A stretch of DNA of 64,000 nucleotides from Verrucomicrobiota bacterium (GTDB lineage: Bacteria; Verrucomicrobiota; Verrucomicrobiia; Opitutales; Opitutaceae), in contig JACRQG010000001.1 in the NCBI GenBank assembly GCA_016222805.1, positions 1 through 64,000 of the forward strand. The letters run 5' to 3'. A program made the translations under genes and the position numbers. This document shows, one piece after another, positions 1 through 8,921 of the stretch (position 1 is the first letter of the stretch; the number at the start of each line of letters is the position of its first letter). Under the pieces are notes generated by a model, which made no database searches, was not told the DNA's origin, and was given only the letters and a program-made list of their open reading frames with translations.

Positions 1-1
1 C

Positions 2-202
2 TGGTACCGCCTGCAACGCGCGGTCGAGCCGGCGGATCTCGCCTTACTGATCGAGACCCCCCACCCCTGAGTCCCCAGCGCCCCGCTGCGCCTGGTGCTC
101 AACGCGCTGCACCCCGTCGAGGCGCTCGAGGACGAGCGCCCCCGGCTCGTCCGCCAGTTGGCCCCCGCCCTGCAACGCCAACGCCTCGCTGCCGCCGGAT
201 AA
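2..202 (+). pseudogene. C-terminal end of an ImuA-like (RecA-fold) protein, interrupted by an in-frame TGA
   Basis: The frame is open from the window edge, reads WYRLQRAVEPADLALLIE, meets TGA at 68-70, and continues in the same frame for 43 codons (start VPSAPLRLVL) to TAA at 200-202. The two parts together look like the C-terminus of ImuA-type RecA-like mutasome proteins, which typically end in a short Leu/Arg-rich segment after a 'hydrophobic-P-x-A-x-L-R-L' strand. The gene lies 65 bp upstream of an imuB-like gene and dnaE2, the usual order for this cassette. The family call is inference because only the tail is visible. The TGA could be a real nonsense mutation, a sequence error, or the true end of a shortened protein. 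Confidence 0.5.
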
Positions 203-267
203 ACCTCCCGGGCCGGCGGTGGCCCAGCGCCCGGCCACCGCTCACGAGCCCCCGCCTCGCCTCCGCC

Positions 268-1464
268 ATGTTCGCTGTCGTCCTGATTCCCGAATTCGCC
301 CTCCAGGCCGTGCTCCGCCTCGGCCCGCCCTCGTCTCCCGTGGCGTCGTCGGACTCCGGAAGCCCTCCCGCGCCTCCCGCCGCCCTGTTCACCAGCGGTG
401 AGAAAAAGTCCATCGTGCTCGCCGCCAACGAGGCCGCCCGCGCCGCGGGAGTCCTGACCGGCATGACGGCGCCCCAGGCCGTGGCCCGTTGCCCCACCCT
501 GCTCATCCGCACCCCGAGTGTCTCCGCCGAAAGCGAGGCCCGCGCCGCGCTCCTCGCCGCCGCCTTCTCCCTCTCCCCGATCATCGAGGACACCGCCCCG
601 GGCGTCTGCACCATCGATCTGCGCGGCACCGATCCCTCCGGTCACCCCGACGCCGCCCGCTCGGCCCTGGCCCGACTGTCCGCGCTCGGTTTCATCGCTG
701 CGACCGGTTTCGCCCGCACCCCCCTGCTGGCGCTCTATGCCGCGCGGGAGTGTGTCACAGGGGCTTCTCCCGCTTCCTGCCCCCACACGCTCCCCTCCCC
801 GTCGGAACCCTTTCTGCTCTGCGAAGCGGATCCCCCAACGCCCCACGAGGGGGAAAAGAGGAAAGAGAAAGACGGCGGAGAAAAATCCCTTTCCCCGCTT
901 CGCTTCGTCGCCCCGGCGGATGAAACCGCCTTCCTCGCACCGCTGCCACTCGCGGCCGCCGACCCGCCACCGGACCTCGCCGCCATCTTCGCCCTCTGGG
1001 GCCTGCGCACGTTCGGCGATCTCACGGCCCTGCCTCGCGACGAGATCGTGCGTCGCTTCGGCGCCGCCGGCCTCGCCCTGTGGCAGCGCACCGCCGGGGG
1101 CGAGGTCCGCCCCCTCCGCCCGGTCGCGCTCCCGCGTGAATTCGTCGCCGCCGCGGAGTTCGAAGACCCCGTCGAAACCCTCGAGCCGCTGCTCTTCCTC
1201 CTGCGCCGCTGGCTCGATCGTCTCGCCCTCGACCTGCAGCATGCCCACTGCGTCGCCGCGGAGATTTCCCTGACGCTTCAACTCGATCGGCCGCCGCCGT
1301 ACACCCGCACCTTCCGGCTGCCCGCGCCCACCGCCGATGCCGCCATCCTGTTTCGCGCCCTGCACACGCACCTCGAGACGCTCCAGACCGAGTCTCCCCT
1401 CGTCGGGCTGCGCCTCGTCCTCTCCCCCCCCCCCCCCCCCCTGCGCCCCCCGGGCCTGTTTTAA
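268..1464 (+). CDS. ImuB-like inactive Y-family polymerase, N-terminal 398 residues (broken gene)
   Basis: This is a Y-family polymerase-like protein that acts as a mutasome adaptor (ImuB) rather than a polymerase. It starts at ATG 268 (MFAVVLIPEFALQAVLR). The acidic catalytic residues of true Y polymerases are absent: the position of the first Asp motif reads IPEF. A recognisable EDTAPGVCTIDLRG strand follows at about residues 112-125, and a helix-hairpin-helix region near 235-280 (FALWGLRTFGDL). Residues 165-210 hold a charged, low-complexity insert (HEGEKRKEKDGG). The frame runs through an 18-C tract and stops at TAA 1462-1464, just after a GLF motif. Family members normally continue about 25 residues more before the VGTP..EDTHRPD segment, which appears here immediately after the stop in the same frame. 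The protein is therefore truncated, either genuinely or by sequence error. Confidence 0.75.
   Translation: MFAVVLIPEFALQAVLRLGPPSSPVASSDSGSPPAPPAALFTSGEKKSIVLAANEAARAAGVLTGMTAPQAVARCPTLLIRTPSVSAESEARAALLAAAFSLSPIIEDTAPGVCTIDLRGTDPSGHPDAARSALARLSALGFIAATGFARTPLLALYAARECVTGASPASCPHTLPSPSEPFLLCEADPPTPHEGEKRKEKDGGEKSLSPLRFVAPADETAFLAPLPLAAADPPPDLAAIFALWGLRTFGDLTALPRDEIVRRFGAAGLALWQRTAGGEVRPLRPVALPREFVAAAEFEDPVETLEPLLFLLRRWLDRLALDLQHAHCVAAEISLTLQLDRPPPYTRTFRLPAPTADAAILFRALHTHLETLQTESPLVGLRLVLSPPPPPLRPPGLF
1424..1441. repeat. 18-nt poly-C homopolymer inside the ImuB-like gene
   Basis: Eighteen consecutive C residues encode a proline run in the ImuB-like frame, about 20 bp before its premature TAA. 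Such a tract is prone to replication slippage and equally to sequencing or assembly error. The frame is the same on both sides, so the tract itself has not caused a frameshift in this sequence. Confidence 0.95.
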
Positions 1465-1890
1465 AGCGTCGGCACCCCCGCGCCCGAGGACACCCACCGC
1501 CCGGATGCCTTGCGGCTCACCCCGCCTTCCGCCGTCGTCCCCCCTCCCGCCGCGCCCCCCGTGCACGCCCCCTGTGGCCTGCCCCTGCGACGCTTCCGGC
1601 CCCCGCTGCCCGCCCGCCTCGAGTTCACCACCACCGACCTCGCGGAAGCCGATGCCCCGTCACCACCGGGGTCCGCGCCGCCGGCCGACCGACGCCCCTC
1701 CTACGTCTGGACCGAACACTTCCATGGCGCCATCAGCCACGTGCGCGGCCCCTGGTGCAGCAGTGGTGACTGGTGGCAGGCGGATCGTGCCTGGTCCCGC
1801 ACCGAGTGGGACATCGCCCTCGCCGGCGGCGGCCTCTACCGCCTCCTTCGCACCGGCGAGGCCTGGTTCATCGAGGGAGAGTACGACTGA
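1465..1890 (+). pseudogene. C-terminal domain of the ImuB-like protein, separated from its body by a stop
   Basis: This stretch is in the same frame as the ImuB-like body, directly after its TAA. It reads SVGTPAPEDTHRPDALRL, then a Pro/Ala-rich linker, and ends in the ImuB C-terminal module with RGPWCSSGDWW, EWDIALAGGGLYRL and WFIEGEYD. In ImuB these distal regions carry the protein contacts that tie the adaptor to its partners. Between GLF and VGTP roughly 25 residues usual in the family are missing, so the lesion is an internal deletion plus a stop. Independent translation from TTG at 1510 is possible but no good ribosome site precedes it. Confidence 0.65.
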
Positions 1891-1990
1891 GCCTGCCACC
1901 GAAACCCAAGCATCAAAACCCGGGAGACGGCCCTTTCCCGCCGGGTTTCCTCTTTCCGCCGAATCCTCTCTTGCCGTCCGCCGTTTGCCC

Positions 1991-4900
1991 GTGCCCTACG
2001 TCGAACTCCACGCCCGCAGCGCGTTCAGCTTTCTGCGCGGGGCGTCCACTCCGGACGCGCTCGTGGAAGCCGCCCGCGCCCAAGAACTGCCGGCGATGGC
2101 GCTGCTCGATCGCGACGCGCTGTGCGGAGCGCCGCGTTTTTTCGGAGCCGCCCGCGATCTCGGCCTGCGCGCCCGGGTCGGAGCCGAGATAACGATGGCC
2201 GACGGCACCGTCGTGCCGCTCCTGGCCGCCACGCGCACCGGTTACCAGAATCTCTGCCAGCTCATCACCGAGACGAAGCTCACCCCGCGGAAGGAGGTTC
2301 CCCGGAACGAACCACCCCCTGACCGCAAGCGCCCGTGTTTCGCCACCTGGGAGGAACTCGCCCGTTACTCCGAAGGCCTCATCGCCCTCACCGGCGACGA
2401 GGAAGGCCCCGTGCGCACGGCCTGGCGCACGGCCGGCCCCGCCGCCGCGGCCGCCGCCTTGCAGCCGTTGCAGGCCATCTTCGGCCGCGATCGCCTCTAC
2501 GTCGAACTCCAGCGGCATCGCCTGCGCGGCGAGGAGCGCGAAATCACCTTCCTGCGCGATCTCGCCGCGGCCCATCGACTGCCGCTCCTCGCCACCGGCG
2601 GCGTCAACTACGCCACCCCGGCTGCCCGCGCCGTCGCCGATGCCTTCACCTGTCTGCGCCTGCATACCACCCTCGACGCCGCCGGCCGCCAGCTGTCCGT
2701 CAACTCCCGGCGCCATGTCAAATCCGCGACGGCGATGCAGGAGCTGTTTCGCGATCTGCCGGAAGCCGTCGCTGAATCCGTGCGGCTGGAAGCACGCCTG
2801 GAGTTCACCCTGCGCGATCTCGGCTACCGCTTTCCCGACTACCCGACCGCTCCGGGCGAATCGATGGCGGCCCTGCTCCGGGAAAAGACCTACGCCGGTG
2901 CGATCGCCCGCTATGGCGCCCTGTCGCCCACTCTGACCGCCCAGCTCGACAAGGAGCTGGAGTTGATCACCCGGCTCGGTTTCTGCGGCTATTTTCTGAT
3001 CGTCTGGGACATCTGCCGCTACGCCCGCCAAAGCGGCATCCTGGTCCAGGGCCGCGGCAGCGCGGCCAACAGCGCCGTCTGCTACGCCCTCGGCATCACC
3101 GCCGTCGATCCGCTCCGCCATCGCCTGCTCTTCGAGCGTTTTCTCAGCGAGGGCCGCGTCGGCCGCGACGGCCATCCCTCGTGGCCCGACATCGATCTCG
3201 ATCTGCCCAGTGGCGACCTGCGCGAACGGGTCATCCAGAAGATCTACGCCACCTACGCGCCGCGCGGGGCCGCCATGACCGCCAACGTCATCACCTATCG
3301 CGGCCGCAGCACGGTCCGCGAAATCGGCAAGGTCCTGGGCTTCGGCGAGGACGCGCTCGACCGTTTCTCCAGTCTCTACGCCAACGGTGACTTTCCCGAG
3401 ACCCTCGAGCTGCAACACCAGCTCGCGATGGCCGGCATCGCCACCCGGCATCCGCGCGCCGCCGCCCTGCACTCGCTCTACCGGCAGGTGCACGGCCTGC
3501 CGCGCCACCTCGGCCAGCACAGCGGCGGCATGGTCATCTGCCAAGGACACCTCGACAAGGTCGTTCCCCTCGAGAACGCCACCATGCCCGGCCGCGTCGT
3601 GGTGCAGTGGGACAAGGATGACTGCGAGGATCTCGGCATCGTGAAGGTGGACTTCCTCGGCCTCGGCATGATGGCCGCGCTGCAGGAGACCTTCGCCCAC
3701 TGCGCCGCCCGCGGCCGGCCGGTCGAACTCCACACCATCCCGCCGGACGATCCCGCCACCTACGCCGCCATGCAGCGCGCCGACACCGTCGGCGTTTTCC
3801 AAATCGAAAGCCGGGCACAGATGGCCTCGCTCCCGCGCCTGAAGCCGGCGTGCTTCTACGATGTGGCGATGCAGGTGGCGATTGTCCGTCCCGGCCCCAT
3901 CGTCGGCAACCTCGCCCACCCGCTGGTTCGCCGGCGCCAGGGGATCGAGCCCGTCACCTATCTCGATCCCTCGGTCGACACCATCGCGGAACCGATCCTG
4001 CGCCGCACGCTGGGGGTGATCCTCTTTCAGGAGCAGATGCTCGAACTGGCGATGAAACTCGCCCGCTTCACCGGCGGGGAGGCCGAGGAGTTGCGCCGCG
4101 CCATGGGCTTCACCAAGGGCACCGAGCGCCTGCAGCGGGCACTCGCCCGGCTCTGCACCGCGCTGCGCGCCGAGGGACGGAACGAAACCGTCGTGAAGAA
4201 GGTGAGCGAAGCCGCCCTCTCCTTCGCCGCCTACGGCTTCCCGGAATCCCACGCCCTCAGCTTCGCCCTGCTCGCCTACGCCAGCACGTGGCTCAAGGTG
4301 CATCGCCCCGCCGAATTCACCGCCAGCCTGCTGAATCACCAGCCCATGGGTTTCTATTCCCCGGCCACGCTGGTCCAGGATGCCCGGCGGCATGGCCTGC
4401 GCATCCGTCCGGTCTGCGTCACCGCCTCCGACTGGGACTGCACCGTCGAGGCGGATGACGCCATTCGCATCGGCCTGCGCTACGTAAAGGGCCTCCGCGA
4501 ATCCTCCGCCCGCGCCATGCTCGCCGCCCGCGCCGCGGCCGGGTTCACCTCGCTGCACGACTTCCTCCGCCGCACCACCTTTTCAGCGGCGGAGTTGCGC
4601 GCCCTCGCCGCGCTGGGCGCCCTCAACCCCTTCGTCCCACACCGCCGCGCCGCCCTCTGGCAGGTCGAAGCCGCCTGGTCGGAGGACGAGCCCCTGTTCC
4701 GCACCACGGGGTCCGGGCACCCTTTGCTCAGCACCTCCGGCCCGGCCCCTGACGATCGTGCGGAAGGCGACCTGCCGCCTTCCCCACTCGCCCCCATGAC
4801 GCTGCCGGAACGCCTGCGGGCCGACTTCTCCGGCCTCGAACTCACCCCTGGCGTCCACCCGATGGCCCTGCTCCGGGCCCAGCTTCCCGACGCCTGGCGC

Positions 4901-5209
4901 GCTGCCGACCTCCCCTTCGCCCGTTCTGGGACTCGCCTGACGGTCGCCGGATCGGTCATCTGCCGCCAACGGCCGGGAACTGCCAAAGGGTTCATGTTTA
5001 TCAGCCTGGAAGACGAAACCGGCATCGCCAACATCATCGTCATCCCCCAATTGTTCGAAGCCCGCCGTCTCGTCATCACCCAGGAACCCGCCCTTCGCAT
5101 CACCGGGCGCCTGCAGAACCAAGAGGGCGTCATCCACGTGAAGGCGGAGGAGATCGAGGCCCTGGCCGACCCGGCCCTGACACCTCAGGCCTCCCACGAC
5201 TTTCATTAG
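1991..5209 (+). CDS. dnaE2: error-prone DNA polymerase III alpha subunit DnaE2 (ImuC)
   Basis: C-family DNA polymerase used for SOS/translesion synthesis with ImuA and ImuB. At 1072 residues it has the short DnaE2 length rather than the roughly 1160 of replicative DnaE. The N-terminal PHP domain begins PYVELHARSAFSFLRG. The polymerase core shows RGSAANS near residue 355 and the catalytic aspartates in PDIDLD (D400, D402) and VDFLGL (D554). Helix-hairpin-helix segments follow, then an OB fold from about residue 985 (SVICRQRPGTAKGFMF). GTG 1991 was chosen because it starts exactly at the conserved PHP motif; no ATG lies nearby. The gene sits 100 bp after the ImuB-like remnant and is intact, unlike its two upstream partners. 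The stop codon overlaps a 14-bp palindrome (5209-5222). Confidence 0.93.
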   Translation: MPYVELHARSAFSFLRGASTPDALVEAARAQELPAMALLDRDALCGAPRFFGAARDLGLRARVGAEITMADGTVVPLLAATRTGYQNLCQLITETKLTPRKEVPRNEPPPDRKRPCFATWEELARYSEGLIALTGDEEGPVRTAWRTAGPAAAAAALQPLQAIFGRDRLYVELQRHRLRGEEREITFLRDLAAAHRLPLLATGGVNYATPAARAVADAFTCLRLHTTLDAAGRQLSVNSRRHVKSATAMQELFRDLPEAVAESVRLEARLEFTLRDLGYRFPDYPTAPGESMAALLREKTYAGAIARYGALSPTLTAQLDKELELITRLGFCGYFLIVWDICRYARQSGILVQGRGSAANSAVCYALGITAVDPLRHRLLFERFLSEGRVGRDGHPSWPDIDLDLPSGDLRERVIQKIYATYAPRGAAMTANVITYRGRSTVREIGKVLGFGEDALDRFSSLYANGDFPETLELQHQLAMAGIATRHPRAAALHSLYRQVHGLPRHLGQHSGGMVICQGHLDKVVPLENATMPGRVVVQWDKDDCEDLGIVKVDFLGLGMMAALQETFAHCAARGRPVELHTIPPDDPATYAAMQRADTVGVFQIESRAQMASLPRLKPACFYDVAMQVAIVRPGPIVGNLAHPLVRRRQGIEPVTYLDPSVDTIAEPILRRTLGVILFQEQMLELAMKLARFTGGEAEELRRAMGFTKGTERLQRALARLCTALRAEGRNETVVKKVSEAALSFAAYGFPESHALSFALLAYASTWLKVHRPAEFTASLLNHQPMGFYSPATLVQDARRHGLRIRPVCVTASDWDCTVEADDAIRIGLRYVKGLRESSARAMLAARAAAGFTSLHDFLRRTTFSAAELRALAALGALNPFVPHRRAALWQVEAAWSEDEPLFRTTGSGHPLLSTSGPAPDDRAEGDLPPSPLAPMTLPERLRADFSGLELTPGVHPMALLRAQLPDAWRAADLPFARSGTRLTVAGSVICRQRPGTAKGFMFISLEDETGIANIIVIPQLFEARRLVITQEPALRITGRLQNQEGVIHVKAEEIEALADPALTPQASHDFH

Positions 5210-5358
5210 GTCCGCGCGGACCCGTCCAGCCGGTCCGCCCGCCGCCAACGACGGCGCGGGCGACCATCCCACCCCCCAGGCGAATCGGGGTGTCCAGGCC
5301 GCAATTCGCCCACCCTGGCATTCAACCCCGCCCGGAACGCGCCGATGATCCCCCTGCC

Positions 5359-6201
5359 ATGGTGTCTTCATGCGTTTCCGAATCCCAATTGCTCGCCGTC
5401 GCTGCGGAGCTTCCCGCCGCGCCACGCCTTGCAGTGGAACTCGGCCAGGCCATCCGCAACCCGCACATCAACGCCCGCGAAATCACCGCCCTGCTGCGCC
5501 AGGATCCCGCCTTGGTGGCCAGGTTGATCCGCATCGCCAACAGTGCCGTTTACGGCCGCGCCGAACCCGCCGGTTCAATCGAGGAGGCCTTGGCGTGCAT
5601 CGGTTTCCAGGAAATGCACCGCCTTGTCGGCGCCGTGGCCGCCGCGCAACTCGCCCAACAGCACCTCCGCCAGTACGGGATCGACGGGGAGACCCTCCGG
5701 GCCAACTCCCTCTTCGTCGCCGTGACGATGGAGGAACTCGCCGAGGCCACCGGCGAAGAACCCCGCAGCGCCTACACCGTCGGACTCCTGCGCTCGATCG
5801 GCAAGATGGCGCTCGACCGCATCTCCGGCGAAGCCGCCGGATCCGCGCGCTACGATCCCTCGATCCAGCCCGAAGTCGACGCCTGGGAGAAGGAGCGCTG
5901 GGGCCTCGACAACTGCCGAGCGGCCGAACTGATCCTCAAGCACTGGCGCCTGCCCCACGAGACCGTGATCTCCGTGCAGCACCACTACCGGCCCGCCGGC
6001 CGCCACAATCCCATCATCCACCTGCTCAGCCTGGCCGCCGGAGCCGCCCATGACCGGCTGCATGGCCTCCCCGGGGAGGCCGCCTACTGGAAGTCACCCC
6101 GCGACAGCTTCGCCCGCGCCGGGATCAACGAGCGTGGATTCCAGCTCGCGTGCGAACGCGCGCAACGGAATTTCCAGCGCCTGCACACCGCCGCGGCCTG
6201 A
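5359..6201 (+). CDS. HDOD domain protein
   Basis: A 280-residue protein made almost entirely of one HDOD domain, the metal-independent relative of HD phosphohydrolases found in signalling proteins. Typical features are ELPAAPRLAVEL near the start, DPALVARLIRIANSAVYG at about residues 50-67, and IEEALACIGFQEMHRL. No GGDEF, EAL or receiver domain is attached, so the output is unknown. The start at ATG 5359 places the domain at the N-terminus; an in-frame GTG at 5290 would add 23 residues. It stands alone between dnaE2 (149 bp upstream) and a small gene on the other strand. Confidence 0.85.
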   Translation: MVSSCVSESQLLAVAAELPAAPRLAVELGQAIRNPHINAREITALLRQDPALVARLIRIANSAVYGRAEPAGSIEEALACIGFQEMHRLVGAVAAAQLAQQHLRQYGIDGETLRANSLFVAVTMEELAEATGEEPRSAYTVGLLRSIGKMALDRISGEAAGSARYDPSIQPEVDAWEKERWGLDNCRAAELILKHWRLPHETVISVQHHYRPAGRHNPIIHLLSLAAGAAHDRLHGLPGEAAYWKSPRDSFARAGINERGFQLACERAQRNFQRLHTAAA

Positions 6202-6215
6202 CGCCGGACCGCCCC

Positions 6216-6401
6216 TCAGCGTTCGGCCCAGATCCCGTGGTGCGGCACCGGCGCTTCCCCGCCATGCGGCGAGGCCCCGTCCCCCTGGGCGTGAAAACCG
6301 TCCTCGTCTTCGTGGCCGAGGGGAGCCCGCAGGATCGCATGAATCGTCAGCATCGTGGCGAGGAGGGCGGCTCCGGCGAGAAGGAGGATGAGCGAGGTCA
6401 C
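6216..6401 (-). CDS. small single-span membrane protein, 61 residues, unknown function
   Basis: It reads VTSLILLLAGAALLATMLTI from a GTG start at 6401, one strong transmembrane helix at residues 3-22. A short soluble tail rich in His, Gly, Asp and Glu follows (GHEDEDGFHAQGD). A good ribosome site, GAAAGGA, lies about six bases upstream of the GTG, which is better than most sites in this window and supports expression. A possible -10 and an inverted repeat lie upstream. I do not recognise a named family. Confidence 0.55.
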   Translation of the reverse strand: MTSLILLLAGAALLATMLTIHAILRAPLGHEDEDGFHAQGDGASPHGGEAPVPHHGIWAER

Positions 6402-6828
6402 GGGGTTCCTTTCGAGGCCCCACCGTCCGCGTCCCCGAGCGAAACACAACCCCGGAAGCCGTATCCGGCCCCATTTTACAGTTCGTAAACACGCGGTCGC
6501 CCCCTCTGGCGCCGGGCCCTTTGTCGCCAGAAACGGGATACGAAAATGACGTTACCGGCGCCACCCACCGCCTACGCACCACTACGCGGTTCCTCGGCCC
6601 GTGGCCCCGCAGGGGACGGAGTCCATACGCAATCCCACCCATACCCCTATGTGCGTTTCCCGTTCTCCGAACTGCTCGACCAAGAGGCCTTTCCCGAGCC
6701 AGCCTCGGCTCCCGTCGGCCCAGCATGAACACCCAGCCCACAGTCGCCACCGGCGTAGCTTCCCCCCAGCGGGGTTCAGGCCGGTTTGGCCCCCGGAAGC
6801 TGGCCCCAGCGGTGGCTGGAGCCCGTCC
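6402..6828. other. 427-bp intergenic region without a convincing gene
   Basis: This region lies between the divergent small membrane gene and the sugar transferase. Short open frames cross it but none has family-like sequence or a ribosome site. It holds the inverted repeat at 6475-6489 and a second one, CTGGCG/CGCCAG (6506-6511 and 6525-6530). It is unusually long for this compact window, so it may hold regulatory sequence for the transferase. Confidence 0.5.
6473..6500 (-). promoter_or_regulatory. possible promoter with overlapping inverted repeat for the small membrane protein
   Basis: On the minus strand TAAAAT (6473-6478) matches five of six bases of a -10 box, with a poor -35 (GCGACC) 16 bases upstream. 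The inverted repeat TTTAC-AGTTC-GTAAA (6475-6489) overlaps the -10, as an operator would. The position would give a leader of about 60 bases before the GTG at 6401. The evidence is pattern only. Confidence 0.2.
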
Positions 6829-7617
6829 ATGAGCGCCATGGCCCCCTTCACCCCTTCCAACCGCGACGCCTGGCGCCGCCCCCCCTGTCTGCCGTGGTGG
6901 AAACGCGCGATCGACTTGGCCTGCTGCGTGGCTGCCCTGCCCCTCCTGGCGGTCTGCACGCTCGTGGCGGCGCTACTCATGCGCCTCACGTCTCCGGGAC
7001 CAATCTTCTTCCGCCAGGAACGAGTCGGCCACCAGGGACGGCGCTTCCTGCTGTTCAAGTTTCGCACCATGCACGTGGGCGCCAGCACCGCCACCCATCA
7101 GGCCCACTTCACCGAGCTCATGCGGAACAACACCCCGATGCAGAAGCTCGACCGGGCCGGCGATTCCCGGCTGATCGCCGGCGGCTGGCTGCTCCGCGCC
7201 TCGGGCCTCGACGAGCTCCCGCAAATCCTCAACGTACTGCGCGGGGACATGAGTATTGTCGGGCCGCGTCCGTGCATTCCCTACGAGTTCGAGCAGTACA
7301 CCCCCGAGCAACGGCGGCGTCTGGATTGTCTCCCCGGGTTGACCGGGCTCTGGCAGGTCTCTGGAAAGAACCGGCTCTCCTTCGCCGAGATGATCACACT
7401 GGATGTCGCGTATTCCCGGCAGATCACGTTCTGGCAGGATCTCCGCATCATCCTCTTCACCGTACCGGCGCTGGTGGTGCAGATTCTCGACACCAAGCGG
7501 GGACGGCGAAGCAGCGCTGCCACTGCAGTTTCCAAGAGTGCGGCCCCTTTCGCGGTGCCGGAGGAGCCCGTGTTGCCCCTGAACGCGAAGCGGCAGCCGG
7601 AGTTTCAGCGTCCGTAG
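6829..7617 (+). CDS. undecaprenyl-phosphate sugar-1-phosphate transferase (bacterial sugar transferase family)
   Basis: This membrane enzyme moves a sugar-1-phosphate from a nucleotide sugar to undecaprenyl phosphate, the first step of exopolysaccharide or O-antigen unit assembly. At 262 residues it is the short form with a single N-terminal hydrophobic segment (about residues 29-50) and the catalytic core only. The core shows FKFRTMHVG, SGLDELPQILNVLRGDMS, IVGPRP and LPGLTGLWQVSGKN. The ATG at 6829 begins just before the amphipathic and membrane part. The tyrosine autokinase operon at 21.5-28.3 kb and uppP next door are likely functional partners, but this gene stands alone. Confidence 0.9.
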   Translation: MSAMAPFTPSNRDAWRRPPCLPWWKRAIDLACCVAALPLLAVCTLVAALLMRLTSPGPIFFRQERVGHQGRRFLLFKFRTMHVGASTATHQAHFTELMRNNTPMQKLDRAGDSRLIAGGWLLRASGLDELPQILNVLRGDMSIVGPRPCIPYEFEQYTPEQRRRLDCLPGLTGLWQVSGKNRLSFAEMITLDVAYSRQITFWQDLRIILFTVPALVVQILDTKRGRRSSAATAVSKSAAPFAVPEEPVLPLNAKRQPEFQRP

Positions 7618-7787
7618 CCGCTGGTACGCTGCCTCGGCTCCCGCGCTGCCGGCCCCTTCGCTGCATCGGCTCCATTACCACGGGGTCGCCAACCCAGCCC
7701 CGCACACCGCAGACGCCGCTCTGGGCCTGAGGGGCCCGCAAGGCCAAGCTCTAGGTCCGCTCCGTCGGCTGTCGCCAGCGCTGGGAC

Positions 7788-8789
7788 TCAGAGGTAGAAG
7801 TACGCCGCGAGGACGGCTGCCGTTGCCAGGCGGTACCACGCGAATACCGCCAAGCCGTGGCGCATCAGCCAGTGAACCAGAAAACGCACACAGACCGCGG
7901 CCACCAGCGCCGCCACGACGCCACCCAGCAAAACCTGCGGCCAGCCAAACACCTGGATCATCGCCGCCCCGCCGCGGTAGCTCATGTAGAGTGATGCCGC
8001 CGTCAGCGTGACGAAGCCGAGGAGAAAGCTGAATTCGGCCGCCCGTCGCGGATCCAACCCGCCGAAATAGCCCCCGACGATCGTCATCATCGAGCGACTC
8101 GTTCCAGGCACCAGCGCCGCACACTGCATGATTCCCACCCCGCACGCCCCCAGCACCGACAGTTCCGTTCGTTCCACGCGCGTGCCCGCCAGCAGGTGCT
8201 TGCCGTACCAGTACTCCGCGTAGAACATCAGCAGCGCGCCAAGCACCTGGGCCACAATCACCGTCTCCACTGAGAGCAAATTCTCATCGATCCAATCCCG
8301 CGCCAGAAACCCCAACCCGGCGGCCGGAACGAACGCGATCATGAGGTTGATGAACAACCTCCGTCCCGCCGGATCCCGCCCCAACACCCCCAGGAAAATC
8401 GAGAGCAACTGCGGCCAGTAGAGAATGGCGACGGCGGCACTGGCGCCAAACTGAATCACCACCACCAGCGTATCAAACGCCAGCTTGACGGTCAGCAACT
8501 CCCCGCCTTGCCGGCTGTCGGGCGAACGGAACCACAACGGCTCGCCGTCCCGGGAGAAAAGGGGCTCCGGCGAGTCCAGCCCCAGAACCCGGCTCGCGAT
8601 GATCAGGTGGCCCGTCGACGAAACCGGCAGGAACTCCGTCACCCCCTCGATCACGCCTAGGATGATGGCGTGCGAGGTCCGCAACTCCGCCGCCGGCGCG
8701 CTGGCGGCGTCCTTTGCCGGCGCCGCCATCGCCGCACCCGTAATCCACGTCGCCAGCAGCAGCCGCAAGATGACCCAGGGGTATCGCAC
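7788..8789 (-). CDS. uppP: undecaprenyl-diphosphate phosphatase
   Basis: This integral membrane phosphatase recycles undecaprenyl diphosphate to the monophosphate carrier for peptidoglycan and surface glycans, and confers bacitracin tolerance (BacA family). The two signature regions are present: EGVTEFLPVSSTGHL and PGTSRSMMTI. At 333 residues it is longer than the usual 265-280. The excess is an N-terminal signal-like segment with an Ala-rich linker (about 40 residues) and a periplasmic-type insert after SRVLGLD. GTG 8789 was chosen because it starts the hydrophobic leader; a TTG at 8867 would add 26 basic residues. The gene is divergent from the secreted cyclophilin gene. Confidence 0.92.
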   Translation of the reverse strand: MRYPWVILRLLLATWITGAAMAAPAKDAASAPAAELRTSHAIILGVIEGVTEFLPVSSTGHLIIASRVLGLDSPEPLFSRDGEPLWFRSPDSRQGGELLTVKLAFDTLVVVIQFGASAAVAILYWPQLLSIFLGVLGRDPAGRRLFINLMIAFVPAAGLGFLARDWIDENLLSVETVIVAQVLGALLMFYAEYWYGKHLLAGTRVERTELSVLGACGVGIMQCAALVPGTSRSMMTIVGGYFGGLDPRRAAEFSFLLGFVTLTAASLYMSYRGGAAMIQVFGWPQVLLGGVVAALVAAVCVRFLVHWLMRHGLAVFAWYRLATAAVLAAYFYL

Positions 8790-8921
8790 CGGTCTGTGGT
8801 AGCCGGCTTTGCGAACCTCGCGCAAACGAAAACCAGTCCCCTCGCCGACGGCCCCCCTTGCGCGCAAGGGGGTGAAACAACAGGATTGGCAAGCGCTTAT
8901 CCCCCGTCACTATTCCGCGCC

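Noticed and set aside
1337-1990. In-frame extension upstream of dnaE2
   Set aside because: It overlaps the ImuB-like gene in another frame and is Pro/Arg-rich; the PHP domain begins at GTG 1991.
1913-4558. Long open frame (881 codons) antisense to dnaE2
   Set aside because: It is Gly/Ala/Arg/His/Asp-rich with no domain motifs, the typical mirror of a GC-rich gene with strong third-position bias.
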